Below, one piece after another: positions 37,701-51,200 of a stretch of DNA of 64,000 nt (position 1 is its first letter; every line of letters starts with the position of its first letter). The position numbers were made by a program, and so were the translations under genes. Source of the DNA: Anisakis pegreffii. Its lineage: Eukaryota > Nematoda > Chromadorea > Rhabditida > Anisakidae. The notes under the pieces are model-generated. The model did not search any database, had not been told where the DNA came from, and was given only the letters and a program-made list of their open reading frames with translations. The stretch covers positions 50,683 to 114,682 of the forward strand of contig JAPYMA010002035.1 of the NCBI GenBank assembly GCA_035041965.1, read 5' to 3'.

Positions 37701-37707
37701 CTGCAAG
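37701..37707 (-). other. Splice acceptor directly at the PLA2G6 start codon
   Basis: Minus strand CTTGCAG abuts the ATG. It fits either a leader trans-splice site or a non-coding first exon upstream. Confidence 0.4.
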
Positions 37708-39016
37708 ATGAAAATTACGATCAGTCAGTCAATCGTCAGCTGAGAATATGCGACCTAATAAGAGTTGTGTTGCTTCATGGGTACAGCAAATTTTATGCAG
37801 CCACTAAGATCACCATAAAAAAAGTGTAGCGACTGCAACAACAATCGAATGAGTGGTGATAACAATAAAGATGCATCAATTGACGGAGCTAGCTATTCGT
37901 TTGCAGCATAATGATCCAACATTGGATAATTTCGAAACAACGAACGTGCCTGAGCATGAAATGAATAATGAATGATTATAAATTCTTCTCTTCATTCCAC
38001 CAAACAACATTCATTCAATTAATGTTCAGTCTTAACGCGCGCATATCTACTTTTAATATGAGCAAGAATTGGATAACAAGCGCCTGAAAGAAATAAACTA
38101 AATGAGTAAATAAATGCGTCGAAGTTGTTTGTATCTCTTCGATGACGTTTACTCTTCATGCGTTTAAAAAGAAACACAACCAGCACCGAGCCAATTCAAG
38201 CGCAGAACAAACGTCTGAGCCAGCCGACATTATAAATACAGCAGCGTTCGTTGATGATTCATGCTTACGCTCACTGTAAAACGCCATAAATAAATCGCTC
38301 TCTTACATTCTCTACGAACGAAATGATGATGCATCCAAGTGTTTCGGTCACACAACACCTCCACCATATCGCTTCTCCCTCGCTCTGAATTGAGCTGCTG
38401 CCTCTTCTATAGCTGCGATAAGCATCAAATAAACAAAAAAATCCTTCCTTCTTCACACACACACATAGTCACGAGACTCCATGAATGGTATTCGAAATAT
38501 AACTTAGTGTATATCCTAGTGTTTGTGAATTAGTTTATTCACTTTAACGACAGATACACTTCATAATTAATTGTTTAGCAATTCAAACACTCAACTTAAG
38601 GGTGATAGTATTGCAAATATACTGAACATTTGTGAGATATATGCACTGAAACTGAACCATGCTACGCGGTGTTCTTCGGTGGTTGTTCTATGAGCAATTT
38701 TCGGGCACTGAGATGTGTAGAAGAGTCTCCTGAGTGCAAAAACATCACACAGTAACTAGGCTGCAAATGCTGTGGAATGCTCGAATCGAATTTCACGGGT
38801 GAAAAATTCCTACTTGCTGCTACAAATTGCAATAAGTTTTTGATTTTTTGTACTTTGTTTCAGATATATTTAAAAGAATTGACCATTGCGAGATTAAAAT
38901 AGATGACACCAGTAAAACAATTTATTGAATGGATATCGTACGATAAGCGTAAATCGAGTGAATTACTTGGCACAGCAACACATTCAAGGATATAGTCACG
39001 TTGGAAATTGAGAAAA
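37708..39016. other. Intergenic, no gene seen
   Basis: Between the 5' end of the phospholipase gene and the 3' end of the TatD gene. AT-rich, with a short CA run at 38455-38466. No exon or RNA gene recognised. Confidence 0.4.
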
Positions 39017-40949
39017 TTATCGCAACAAGCATTTGAGAACTGGAAATAATCGAACTGCATTTTGGTTTGTGATTTTGATGAGCTCATCCACTGGAATACC
39101 CTTGATGTTAGCGATCAATTCAGCACTTATGTGAATATTTGATGGTTCGTTACGTTCCGATTTGGACGGTCCCAGTACGGGTGAATCAGTTTCAAGACAC
39201 AACTGCGTCAAAGGAATTCGTTTAATTAAATCAATTTTCTGAAAATAAGTATTCGTTCATTTCTCGCAAATCATTTTGATGAGCTCATCCACTGGAATAT
39301 CGTTGACTTCAGTGATGAATTTATGACTTTTTTATCATTATTTCAGACATGATGGCAACATCTGAAACAACAATAATCACGATGAAAAGTAACAAGCTTA
39401 ATTCACTTATTTAAGAAACATTCCAGTTGAGATGAAGTTGTTTTCCTCAAAACAAAAAAAAAACGAGACATTGAATACACGCAGCAATAGAAACCGTTAA
39501 AAAAAGCATCATGATGGATTGATTACAAACATATAAATTTACAAACAATTTGATTATGAAGATCAACGACTCACACGTTCAGAGTGCGTGAAAGACGGTG
39601 GTACTGAGAAGAAATATCCGCAGTCAATGGCTGGCTGTGCACTTTTATCATTTCCGTCGAAGGCATGCATTAAAACCCGTCTTGCATCACATTCACGCAA
39701 TATTTCGATTGCAGGACGACCAGCCGAACGGCTATGCACACTTCTGCAACGAAACACAATTTATCTCATGCACCATAGATTAGAGCATTGTTTCTGACGC
39801 TTGAAACTCCATTACCCCTTCGATGTTCTGATGGGCCGTCATGACCCCTCCCTCTTCATCGCTATAATAACTTACTATTTTCACACATAAGATCAGTAAG
39901 TCGAAAACCGTTCCAGAAACCCCTCAATAGCGTGAAGGAAATTAATTTTCTAGAATACAACTAATATTTTCAGGATTTTATTTGTCAACTGCACAAAGAA
40001 TGTGAACGTCAGCAGTTAACCAAGAGAAACCATGAAAAAAGAAACATTCGTCAATGATGAAGAAATTGAAATTTATCAAGAAGTTAATTTTATAATCTCA
40101 ATTACCTTCCTAACACTCCCAAATTATCTTCAGGAGGTAATTTACTGCCTATGAGAAACACTGGATGGGAGAATCAATTGGACGAAATATCCTCTCAAGA
40201 AAATCGCTTACTTGAAGAAGCGACCGCATTTGCAGTAAATAATTAATAACTTACAATGTAAGGTCATGCTTGATGGCAATAGCAATTTGTCGTTTGAAGA
40301 CTGCAATTTGTTGCTCTTTAGCGTTGGCGAGCTTCAGGAAACGCGGCGTAAAGTCCAGTCCCACCTAGCGGAATTACGTTGCATTTCTGTTTTTTAAGGA
40401 AAGGGAATGAAATAGACGAATTTTCGACTGGAATTCTATGAGAAGAATATGAGGATGCATGAAACAAACCATCAAGAGTCAGAAGACAAACGATTAAGAA
40501 AGATCAAAATAACCTCGCCAATCGCTGCTATTCGATCCAAATTCTGTTCAACTAGCTCCTCCATTCCGTCCATATCTTCAACCTGTACAGAAACATTGCC
40601 TTTCTGAAAGTCAAAATGAAAGATAATTCAATTCGAGTAGAGCGAAGTGTTCAATCTGAAAAGTAATTATTTCAAATGGATCGTTGAAAAAAAAAGTAAA
40701 AGCAAAATCAAAGAACATTTGAAAGTAACGAAACAAAAGCAAAAAAAAAACCTGTAATGGATGAACTCCGATGCAAGAAAAACAGAAGCCTTTGAAACGT
40801 TGCGCTAATCTGAAGACATCTTCAAATTGTGCACTGTATTCGGAGCACACCAACGTTGCTAGAACTTGAGCTTTTTGAGCACGAGCAATCACTTCTTCAA
40901 TATCGCTTGAAAATTGCTCATCAGCCAAATGACAGTGGCAGTCGATCAT
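39017..40949 (-). CDS. TATDN3: TatD-family metal-dependent DNase, TATDN3 type
   Basis: TIM-barrel metal-dependent hydrolase of the TatD family (3'-exonuclease activity known for members). Five in-phase exons: 40752-40949, 40514-40603, 40255-40364, 39575-39743, 39017-39238 (262 residues). Marks: MIDCHCHLAD (metal-binding HxH), CIGVHPLQ, IAAIGEVGLDFTPRF (Glu), SVHSRSAGRP (His), VLMHAFDGN (His), GYFFSVPPS, LCLETDSPVLGP (Asp) and RNEPSNIHISAE. GLDF...P.F and HSRSAGRP separate TATDN3 from TATDN1/2. Length is close to the usual 270. A 27-bp piece of the last exon is duplicated in the preceding intron at 39273-39325. Confidence 0.93.
39273..39325 (-). pseudogene. Decayed duplicate of part of the TATDN3 last exon
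   Basis: Shares 27 identical bases (ATTTTGATGAGCTCATCCAC...) with 39071-39125 and continues with weaker similarity. On minus it reads ITEVNDIPVDELIK against the real IANIKGIPVDELIK. It lies in intron 4, has no donor after it, and the nearest acceptor gives a stop, so it is not an alternative exon. Confidence 0.7.
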
Positions 40950-43361
40950 CAGTCAATTAGATGCTTTAATATGACGATGGTAAGACATTGATTTGAGTTA
41001 GTTTAATACTGCAGACAGTAACATTTTATCACATCGAGGAAATCAGAATTTTGAAGATAATCATTGAAAGCAACAATTTCATCTGGTCTTTCCATGCCCC
41101 TTTCCTGTTGCCACGCACCGTTATGACTGGCCGAGCCTATAGAAAGGTTAATATCGCTCACGTGAAAATGACCAAAAAAATTCACTTTTACGTCTTCCGT
41201 GAATCTTATACGTATAGTAAACAGTCGACATTAGTATACAGAAGTTAAAACAACGATGAAAATGCGTAAAATAATGACTACTCGCACAATATGCATTAGA
41301 ATTTAATAAATCTCAATTTTGTGGAAGTTTGTATCAATTCAAAGCTGAATTCAGCAGAGATGATTCCTTGAGTAGTACATAAGATTGTCTTTCAAGCACT
41401 TCTGCAGTTTAGAGGCAGTGTGATGTACAAACCTTCATGCTTTTAAGGATTGGCATTACTGCTGCGTCTCGCATGAATTAATCGTTTTATTTGATTAAGT
41501 TTCCTCTATCTGATTTTATGTCGCTTTATTTACTTTCATTTTGCTGCGCTTGCAAGTCTTTGCACTACACGGCCCCTAAGCTGCACAAGTACCGTTTTTC
41601 AAAGATATCATATCAAAAATTATTAATTAAAAAATTTTAGCACAATATTTCACAGGCATGTCAGTTCATTTCATTAAATGCGCATCGCAGAATTAAAAAT
41701 CATGGTCGTCAGTCAACTTAACAACAAGTTGTAATGAAAAGAATGAATATTAACAGAATTGAAGATCAACAGCACGATCAATAAATATGCCTACTAGGGT
41801 AAAAATAAGATAAAACGTTAACACGCGAATTAACCCTAGATTGTTTGTTAACGTTAGACCTTAGGCGTTAATTGCTGAAACAGTTTTTTAGAACTTTCCT
41901 ACAAAGTGCATATTAGAAGGCCTCTTTTAGCAGCAGTAATTATGCGCAACACATGTTTCATCATTTGGATAAATGTGCATTAGTAATAATCGGTGAATGA
42001 AATTCGTTGGACAGAAATGATCAGTTGTGGCGTTTCAACGGAGAAGACAAGACCGATAAATGGACGTAGATTGCTGCTCAAGTTGACCGTTTTTCGGTCA
42101 TTTTTTAGGATGTCGTCGGGGTTTTTTTTGCGTTTTACGTATCGATATTGGGTAAAATTGGCGGTTGAAGTGGAAGAAGACGAAAAGGAAGTGTAAAGTT
42201 TGCTTATGAATCATAATCATTTCGTTTATATTACAGTTTTAGCTGCTTCTCTTTGTATAAATGGCGCAATATAGCCACCACTCAGTGTACATCGTAAAAA
42301 CATTCTATTTTGTGGAATATTCATTTTATTTTTTTCATCTTCTTCTGATTCTGCCACTGATATTTTCAATTGATAAACGGGCAACATTTATCATCATTTA
42401 AACAACAACAAATGTATTTATGGCACTTGTATCATGCACACATCTGCGGCGATTGCTTCAAATGAAAGCAAGCGAACACGAATTTCTTTATTTTAACATT
42501 GAGCTCTTGTTTATTTATGATTCTTCTAATGGATGAAGCAGTCGATGTTTGTTGGTTTCTTCAGTGTGATTCCCGATTTATTTGTTCGTTCATGCGTCGT
42601 CATTATCGGTTTCATATTTTTGTGTCAGTAATTGACGTGTTGGTGTTGTTTGCAAACAGCACTTGAATTATACCTATTAGCAACACTCGTTCAATTCTTA
42701 ATCCCGGAACGGGTTTTCTTTTTGCTCGATTCACTATTGGTGCGAAAATTCTGTTTAAAGAATATTGATCCTACGTCGCTGCAAATTTCGAAGATAATTT
42801 CCATCATCAAAACGAAATCAACTATCCATCTATTTATATTCATAGTTCCATTTTTCAAACAAATGCTTTGTCTTCAGCCAAAATTTATCTATAGTTACTC
42901 TATAGTTGCCTATAAAGAGTTAATAATCCTTTCCGTATTTGGCTTTGTATGAGACCTATGCTTTCAGTTGAAATCGTAAGTACTTCAGAGGGAGGAAAAC
43001 GTGTTTAGATTAGTTTATACGCATTGGAGTAAGCAGAAAGTATTCTTGAGGAGGAGGGATATTGGATTTCAGTGAACTGGATACGAATAGAAATAAGAAT
43101 GATGTTAAGGTATTCTGATGACAGTGTTTCGGATTTCAGAGACCGGGATTAATCTCCTATCCCCTCTGCGTACGCCACTGATTATATATAATATTGCGTA
43201 GAAAAAATCGCAGTTGATTGTGATAAATATGAGACGTATTGTATTGTTTTATGTTTTATGAAGAATGCATAACATGATTTGCGACAAATGAAAGGGGTGA
43301 TTTGTACATATTGCTTTATTTCAGGTATCAGCGAGGTCATAGCTGTGGTGTAATAATTTTA
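40950..43361. other. 2.4-kb interval without a confident gene
   Basis: On minus, 41003-41240 is open over about 80 codons (GHFHVSDINLSIGSASHNG, GMERPDEIVAFNDYLQNS), with no recognised family. On plus, 41993-42196 is open with basic composition (EKTRPINGRRLLLKL) and an acidic end. Neither has supporting exons. The remainder is AT-rich. Confidence 0.3.
43321..43324 (+). other. 3' splice acceptor 37 nt before the Cbl start
   Basis: TTTATTTCAG ends at 43324 and the ATG is at 43362. Likely a leader trans-splice site, since no upstream coding exon is seen. Confidence 0.35.
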
Positions 43362-46283
43362 ATGAGTGGTTTCGCTTCATCTTTGCTCAGCAAACTTCAA
43401 GGCATTGTCAGTGGTAGCAGCACCACAACATTTCATGTACACACTGGCGGTATCAGAGGAGATCAAGCGGTTGCGGGTCCTTCAAGCGTTATCCAGCCGC
43501 AGGTTGGTGACTGCATCACTGCACTGATTTTTTCGTTTCTGAGTGATCCACCATGAGATCATGAATATGGTAATTCTGCTGGTCATTTCTTCGTTAAAAC
43601 AACTCGGTCGAAACAATCGGGTTTTACCAGCAGAATCAAATGAATAGTACGGAATTCGATTCTACTTTGGTAGTGATATTAATAGTAGCCAAAATAAGGG
43701 CCAGTTGAAACCCAATCATTTATAAATGATTATTGATATCCGGTTGAATTAAAAGGATCGTCGAGTGATCGAAAAGACTTACAAATTAATGGACCATGTG
43801 GTAAAACAATGTCAGCAGCCGAGACTCAATCTGAAGAATTCGCCACCTTTCATTCTCGACATTCTACCGGATACGTATCATCAGTTAACGCAGATCTTCT
43901 CGAATGATCCCAACTGCTTGAGAGAGAATCTTTATTTGAACTTGTTCCTCGAGAACGTTCAAAATAAGTGCAAGCAGGTCAGTTTCTGTTCATTTTGTGT
44001 ATTCACTGTCATACCTCCTCTTAATCAATAAATGCAATTCTAGACTCTAAAGCTATTCAAAGAGGATCGTGATCGTATATTTGATGAGCGTTCACCGTCC
44101 CGTCGAACTCTCACCAAACTATCACTGATATTTTCTCATATGCTTGCTGAACTGAAGGCTGAATTCCCGGACGGTCAATTTGTTGGTGATAATTTTAGGA
44201 TCACAAAGAAAGAAGCTGATGCTTTTTGGAAAGAGTCTTTCGGCAGCAAGTAAGTATCGTATTTCACCTTGAATACTGATGATTCATTATTGTTTTAATT
44301 ATGTTGAATGAATTACAGAACTACAGTGCATTGGCTGGAGTTCCGATCGGCGTTAAATAAAGTACATAAACTGAATACGGGTTTGGAAACATTAGCGCTG
44401 AGAACAACAATTGATTTAACTGTTAATGATTATATTTCCAATTTTGAATTCGATGTCTTCACAAGGTTTTTTATTTCTATTCACTCTGATTTCATTGATT
44501 ATTATTATTATTGAATAATATTCTTTATTACTTATTATTTATTATGGTTATTAATTATTTTTATCTCTATTTCGTTGAAGGTTATTCCAGCCATGGGGCA
44601 CACTTCTTCGTAATTGGCAACTGTTAGCAGTTACTCATCCAGGTTATGTGGCATTTTTGACATATGATGAAGTTAAACAAAAATTACAAAAATATACAAG
44701 TAGGCCGGGAAGGTGAGCAGATTATTTCCGTTCATGCATTGAATTTACTTTCATTGTTGTTGTTGATGTTATCCTCAGCAAAATTATGTCAACTGCAGTT
44801 GATTTTCGGTGCTAAGTGTAACCAAATTACAGTTATGTGTTTCGATTATCTTGTACAAGATTAGGTCAGTGGGCTGTCGGTTATGTAGCTCCGGATGGAA
44901 AAATTTATCAAACAATACCGCAAAATAAGTCGTTAATACAAGCGTTAGTTGATGGAAGCAGAGAAGGGTTGTAAGTAGTTCCTTTTTCATGTATATATAT
45001 AATGTTAACGTTTTTATTTATTCTTTTCATTAAATAGTGCTATTATGTTTGTTAGCAATATGATACTGTTATCATTATTTGTATTATTATTACTTTGAAA
45101 TGCCGCCAGTTGTTTTCTTTGTTGCTGACAATGAGTTGAGTCTTAATAATTTTAGTTATCGTTATCCAGATGGACGACCCGTTAATCCAGATCTCACACA
45201 TGCACTTCAGCCGACGCCTGAGGGTCACTTGAAGGTAGTCCGTTTGTTAATTTACCATTATTGTTATTCCTAGTATTATTCTTATTATCATCACGGAGTA
45301 TTGAAGTAAGAGATTAATTTGAGCATTGATTTGGTGATTACTTCATTGTTATTGGTAGTTTGGTTGCAAGTTGACTTCGTGTTTGCTTTTGATTGGATTG
45401 AATTATACTTTTAAGGTGACACCAGAGCAGTATCAAATTTATTGTGAGATGGGTACAACATTTGAAATGTGTAAAATTTGTGCTGAAAATAACAAGAATG
45501 TTAAACTGGAACCATGCGGGCATCTTCTTTGTACGCCATGCTTGCAGAGTTGGCAGGTTCATTTTTGTGATTCATTTATTGTTCATTGTGAAATTTGATT
45601 CGATTGTTTTTAGCGTTCGATGTTTTATTTAATAAGAATAGAATTGAAGGAGTCAGATGGTGGTAGTACATGTCCATTTTGTCGTTGTGAGATCAAGGGT
45701 ACCGAAAAAATCGTTATCGATTCATTTGATCCGTCTGTAACGAAACGTCGCCTGGGATATGAGACATTGATCGATACGAATATTGTGCAGAATGTTCGTT
45801 ATTATATTTCTTACGGACCGGTTATTGAAACATTCATTCAACTTTTGAACTGACCGTTATGAAAAAAGAATGTTTTAAACAGCAGTATTTTACTGTTTAA
45901 GCGTCAGACATGGCCACCACAAACCGACAGCGGACCGCCTCGTTTAGCACCTCCACCAGTGCCACCGAGACGTGATTCACCATCAGAAGGGAGTACACCA
46001 GCCATGAGTCACAAGCAGTTAGTTAAGAGTAATTGCACGATTCCAGTTGAGGATGCGGTTTGCACACAGAATGGAAATTTAAGTGTTAGTTTTATTTGGT
46101 TTCAGTTGAACCAATTCTTGCGATGAGCAACAAGAGTTATTATGCTTCATGTTATTGTTGTAGATGATGTCGCCTGCAGACTTATCAGCAAGGAACGACC
46201 CCGCTTATGTGAATGTGAACGTCATTGTGGCTGAAAATGCGGATGGATTGGAATACGTGAATACGAGCACAATTCACGGGTGA
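43362..46283 (+). CDS. CBL: Cbl E3 ubiquitin ligase / adaptor (SLI-1 type)
   Basis: Down-regulates receptor tyrosine kinases by ubiquitination. Eleven exons: 43362-43502, 43756-43977, 44044-44249, 44319-44465, 44581-44712, 44833-44970, 45156-45234, 45416-45556, 45650-45793, 45902-46084, 46164-46283 (about 550 residues). Four-helix bundle from about 48 ([20 protein letters not shown]), EF-hand ([17 protein letters not shown]), SH2-like fold ([20 protein letters not shown]), linker [13 protein letters not shown] with Tyr364 at the regulatory tyrosine, and RING Cys374/377/389, His391, Cys394/397/410/413 (CKIC, CGHLLC, CPFC). Proline-rich APPPVPPRR follows, then a short tail ending YVNTSTIHG. The linker-RING core is nearly invariant. 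The tail is short, with no UBA seen, as in nematode SLI-1 (about 580). The end of exon 9 is uncertain (45793 or 45820, both in phase). Confidence 0.95.
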
Positions 46284-48203
46284 TAAATGCTGTATGTTCT
46301 AGTTAGCTTTATGCTTTTTCATTTTTGATGATAACCATCGCGCTTTGTTTGTAATGTTCTATATCTTTTCAAGTTGAGTGTCGCATCGATTTTCGTTATT
46401 GTTATCATTATTAGTATTAATATCATTGTTCCGCTGCATTGTTTGATTCGATTCTTTTCTTATCCATCTTTACCTGAAATTAATTTGATCATTATGCACT
46501 TGTCAAGCAAACAAATGACTAATTCCGCAAACTTATTTGCATCCACTGTTTAAGTTTCCCCTTAATTCAAGAACTGATCGTCTTCTCTTGATCCCAGAGA
46601 ATAGCCATATAAAAGTTCAGTTGATTCTCATCATTAACTCTCGCACGACCGGTTATTTTATAACATCAGAATTAAGCAGCCTTTCTAAACCCGGCTCTAC
46701 GCATTCGTAATACGAGGATTTTCAATGGAATTTTAAGGACTGTAAATGTTATCATATCGTTGAGAATGAAAATAAATGAAAACCTATTCCGTCATCAAGC
46801 TTCCGAATGGCCATACATTGCAAAGCGGCAATGCAACGGACCAACTAAGGATAATTACTCTGCACGAATTTTTGGTTCTTGCTGTGCGATTTCTCCTTTG
46901 TGTTTTCTGTGTACTAAAATATATTTATTGAACTATCATCAGATGATGAAATTAGTGAATGTCGATTCGAAGAATGTTTGATCAGACGGTGATGATGAAA
47001 TCCTACGTGATCGGAAAAAAACGTATTGGTCATGAGCTAGTTGAACATATTGTTCAAGAGGTGCCTCCAAGATGCAAGTACTTTTAACTCGTGCAAATGC
47101 TACTATTACAAATTCGAGCATTTCGGGGTCAAAAAATGACGAAGAAACGTGGTTATCTGTTCATGCAAATAGCATTATTTGGATACATCAAATTATTTTT
47201 GTTGCAAACTCTTATTTAATATAATCGAAAAAAGAACCGCATTTACAGACTAAAGCAATACAGCGCTGAATAAATGAGTGAATGAACAATTAATAATTCT
47301 TCATATCAGTCATAATAATAGTAAAATAATCACAATAATAAAGAAAACAATTATAAGGTGTTAACAAAAACTGTTATTTTACCACTGCAATGTGAGACGA
47401 TCAAAACTGGTTATCCATCTCGTTAACTGTAGTTTATAACAGAATTTAATTTCAAATGCGTTTATGCAAGCAGATTAATTTGGCTGGTGAAACGGTCAAT
47501 TGGTTGTTTGTTGATCACAATCCAACATCATTGTTACCACAATTATTATTATTATGTGCAGCATTTATTTTATTCATACGTATAAACCAGAGTTGCAAAC
47601 CGACATCTTTTTTTGCGGTAGCCACCGACACGATGGCAAGTACTTAGCAGTGGCAAAACGTGCTTGTCGTCGAGTGGCTTTTGGTTTCGGATGAGGGTCT
47701 TTGCGACCCTCGATCGTCTGGGTCGGTGGCTAACGACGCAATGATATGCAGTTGATGCGACTGTTTCGATTAAATAATAAACAAGCAGTTTCTAACTGGC
47801 TCATATTCAAAGCAATTCTTCATATCGATCGGCCTTTCAATCGCTTCTTTCTTCAGTCACCTGTCTATTCAAGCTTATTTCTGGACAAGTCAATCTTAAT
47901 AATAATAACATTAATAATAATAATAATAATTGTGGTAATAATAATAACAATGTACACAGAGTTCCACGGACAAATCATTGTGAAACGTTATTTCATACAC
48001 TTATTATCAGAAATAACAATGGAATGAATTTCACTGCATTTAGGAATTAAATTAATCATTTAAAATAATTGGTATCGATGACAATAATCGTAATGATAAT
48101 AACAGTAGGATTTTTGCGTGCTGGTTGATAAAAGAGATACATAAACGGATGAGAATGCGAGTGATCAGATTACAAGAACGTAATCAAATAAACAAACGAA
48201 GTC
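46284..48203. other. Intergenic, no gene seen
   Basis: Converging 3' ends of Cbl (+) and G-alpha (-). It contains an 11-bp inverted repeat pair (47619-47629 / 47722-47732) and an AAT-rich run at about 47895-47950. No exon recognised. Confidence 0.45.
47619..47732. repeat. 114-bp inverted-repeat-bounded unit
   Basis: TAGCCACCGAC at 47619-47629 and its exact reverse complement at 47722-47732. Inside the right half is a hairpin, GAGGGTC-TTTGC-GACCCTC (about 47692-47710). GC-rich against AT-rich flanks; possibly a small MITE. No clear target duplication. Confidence 0.5.
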
Positions 48204-51200
48204 TCAACAAAGACCCATCGATTTCAAATTCTTCGCAATAATCATATCTAAACAAGCATCTAAAACGAACTGAACATTGTTCGTATCAGTCGCGCACGTG
48301 TGATGACAATATATTTCACGTTGTGATGATCTGTAATTTGACTCATGAAATCAATTACTCAACAGTCACTTAACCATAGTCCATTCGATTAAACTAATTC
48401 AGTAAACCATCGTAAAAGTATTGAGCATCTGTGAAATTATCTTTTGACCATAACTAATCAAGTACAACCTAACGGTGTACCTAATCGACTTGAACTTTCC
48501 ATAGACAACATACCTGTTCAACTGCTCAAATTTCCATTGAATGTAGTTTATACATTCGGATTGGTTTTGCTGACCTAGAATAGTAAGGATGGTAATAACA
48601 ATAATAGTGAGAATAATACTAACAATAGTAATAATAGTAGAATAATATTATCACAATAACCAAAATAACAACAAAATAGTAGTAATGAAAAATGCATTGC
48701 AAAAATAACCTTTATATTCAGGAAAACAAATCGTCAACGGAGATCGGACAATTTTTTCAGCGAAGAGATCCTTCTTGTTCAAAAACAGAATGAAGTGTAT
48801 ATCTGCGAACCATGGACTGTTGCAGATCGAATCGAACAATTTTAGTGACTCTTGCATTCGATTCTGTACTTTTTTATTTTCTTTACGTGAGCACAACATA
48901 ACAGTAATATTAGAACAATAACTGTTTACATGAAGCTTACCGTACAATTGTCTTCACGTAACGTTTGATCGTATTCGGACAACGAAGAGATGAAAATGAT
49001 AGCATTAACGTTGTCAAAACAATGTATCCATTTCTTCCTTTCTGAACGTTGACCTCCAACATCTATCACTCTTAAACAAACCGCTATTTCGATCATAAAC
49101 TCAGATATCCACTTATCTTCCCAGGTTTGTGTCAGTTACGGTCACAGAAGAACAAATGTTTGATGTTTCGAGAGTAAACAGATTCATGCTGGTCAAGTCC
49201 AGCATTTTCGGGATAAACTTTCGAAATTCTTACTCTGCATTTGGTGTTTCGCATTGAAATTTTTATTAACTGATCGACTTGTAGACATTGATTAAGAGGA
49301 TACTAGAAAAAGGTTATAAGACAGAAAAGTATGCGATCAATATGAAAATTGCTTCGTTGGTGGTCCACGGAGTGATAGATATTAGTTGTATGTTGTTTGT
49401 TTGATTCATGGTGCATTTGAACAAAACTTTCTCGTGAGACAATAAGTTTGAGCTTAATACTTCACGACAATAGTAAGAAAGCCAACCTAAACGTTAGACC
49501 TTTCAATTCGAATAAAACTTCTGTTATACCAGTTGTTTTCACTCGTGTTCTTAAAAGATCCTGTTCACTTGGCAAATAGTTTGGAGCGCTTAACCTCGAT
49601 AAATTATCCAAAAAGCTGAAATTATTTTAAGAGTTTTGATGATCTGCAAAAGACGACCAAATGCAACGATAAAAAGGATGAGGCTTAGCTTCATCTGCTC
49701 GAATCAGGCTTGAATTTAGCCTCTAACTACCCTCGAAAATAAGCTTACAACAGCCTCAAGTATATCCGTGCCAGATGTATAGACTGGCATAAACTTATTC
49801 AAATTCGGTTGAAAACGCTCATGTCAACAGCATAATAATTGTAGAGTTAACGATCAAACGGATGGATTAGATAGGTGAGTAAATGAATATAAAGTGATAA
49901 AAGCCATACTATTTAGCGGAATCATCGATCTGGTATTCATTCGATCGACGATAGCATTCGCGAACACCACTATCCATCCATAGTCGTTGCATGGCGGCTG
50001 ATAGCTCTTCGGTGAGTTCTTCTTTATTTGCATGAACGGTTGCAAATACCAACTGACTATCACGCTTAAATTCATCCATTATGGTAAATCATTCCACGTG
50101 ATAGTAAAACTGAATACGTTGACTGAATTCAAAACACGTACCACACGTTCTTGATCGCCGTATTCAATTTGTAAGTGAAACATTGCCCTGAGAATCGCAA
50201 GCATACTATGTATGCAATTACTATAAACAACGGGTCGTATCATTTCGAGATCTTGTTGCGAAAATCCATCTTTATGAAGTATTCTATAATAAGACTTGAT
50301 AACATCGTATTCATAAGAAATTCATTCTTTTATCCATTCATCGTTTATTAACATTCATAAATTTTTGTTTATTCATTCAACTAGCTAAAAACCTGGAATG
50401 ATAACAACTAAAACATTCGGACACCTCATAAAGTATTCCTGACCTAATGGTAAACCCCCTCTACTCTATTTAGGCAAACTCAGAAATAGGCTCATCGTAC
50501 AACGTCTGATTTGAAGAATCGCCATTGACATTAACTCGTTACGAGTTTATGCTTCTCTGTTCTAAATCACCCACCAATCATATCACAAATATTAGTACAT
50601 TCATCCTTTCATGGCATCATTCTTTCCATACACAACTAACGACATTCGTGCATAATTATATATCTACATAATTATATCTACGTTAAGGATGTGGCACGGC
50701 GACGAATTTAGGTCTCCGCGTCCCTATGGTCTCCTTGCAAGGATACAGTCTCAAAGATTGTCGCAAAAAGGAATTTTCGCCTTCGCCAATCCTAGCGTCA
50801 CAAAGCAGTGAAATTAGACTGAGGCTTAGGCAGATTTCCCCCGCGACCCAAACGCTGGATGAAGTTCTTCGGGTTGGGCAAGCGATCTTGTAAAGAGAGT
50901 GTTTCAAGATAGATCTGTCCCATTATCCTTGCTATTGCGAAGGTTTATCGTTTCTTTTTTATCACAGCAAAATGCGAACGGGAACATCTCTATTTTCACG
51001 TGAGAACAGAATAAATTATTTTTATTTATCCGTTTCCAACTTGTTCAAATGAAATTCAAAGAAAGCTTTCAATAGAGGAATTCTTCCCTCTTCCTCAGTT
51101 GTTGTTCCCCTCGACCTCATTGACTGCCACTGTTCACAGGCGTCTTCCCCTCAAATCAGTTCTCCCCCTCTCCCCTTGTGGAAGCTAAACTGCTGCAACC

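Noticed and set aside
42632..42952. 106-codon hydrophobic plus ORF
   Set aside because: Leu/Ile/Phe-rich translation of AT-rich DNA, no splice context, not conserved-looking.
49140..49300. Minus-strand open frame with a KCR-GTAAGA donor, first taken as the G-alpha switch I exon
   Set aside because: Phase does not close with exon 48941-49070. The true exon with RTRVKTTGI was found at 49487-49615 and closes phase.
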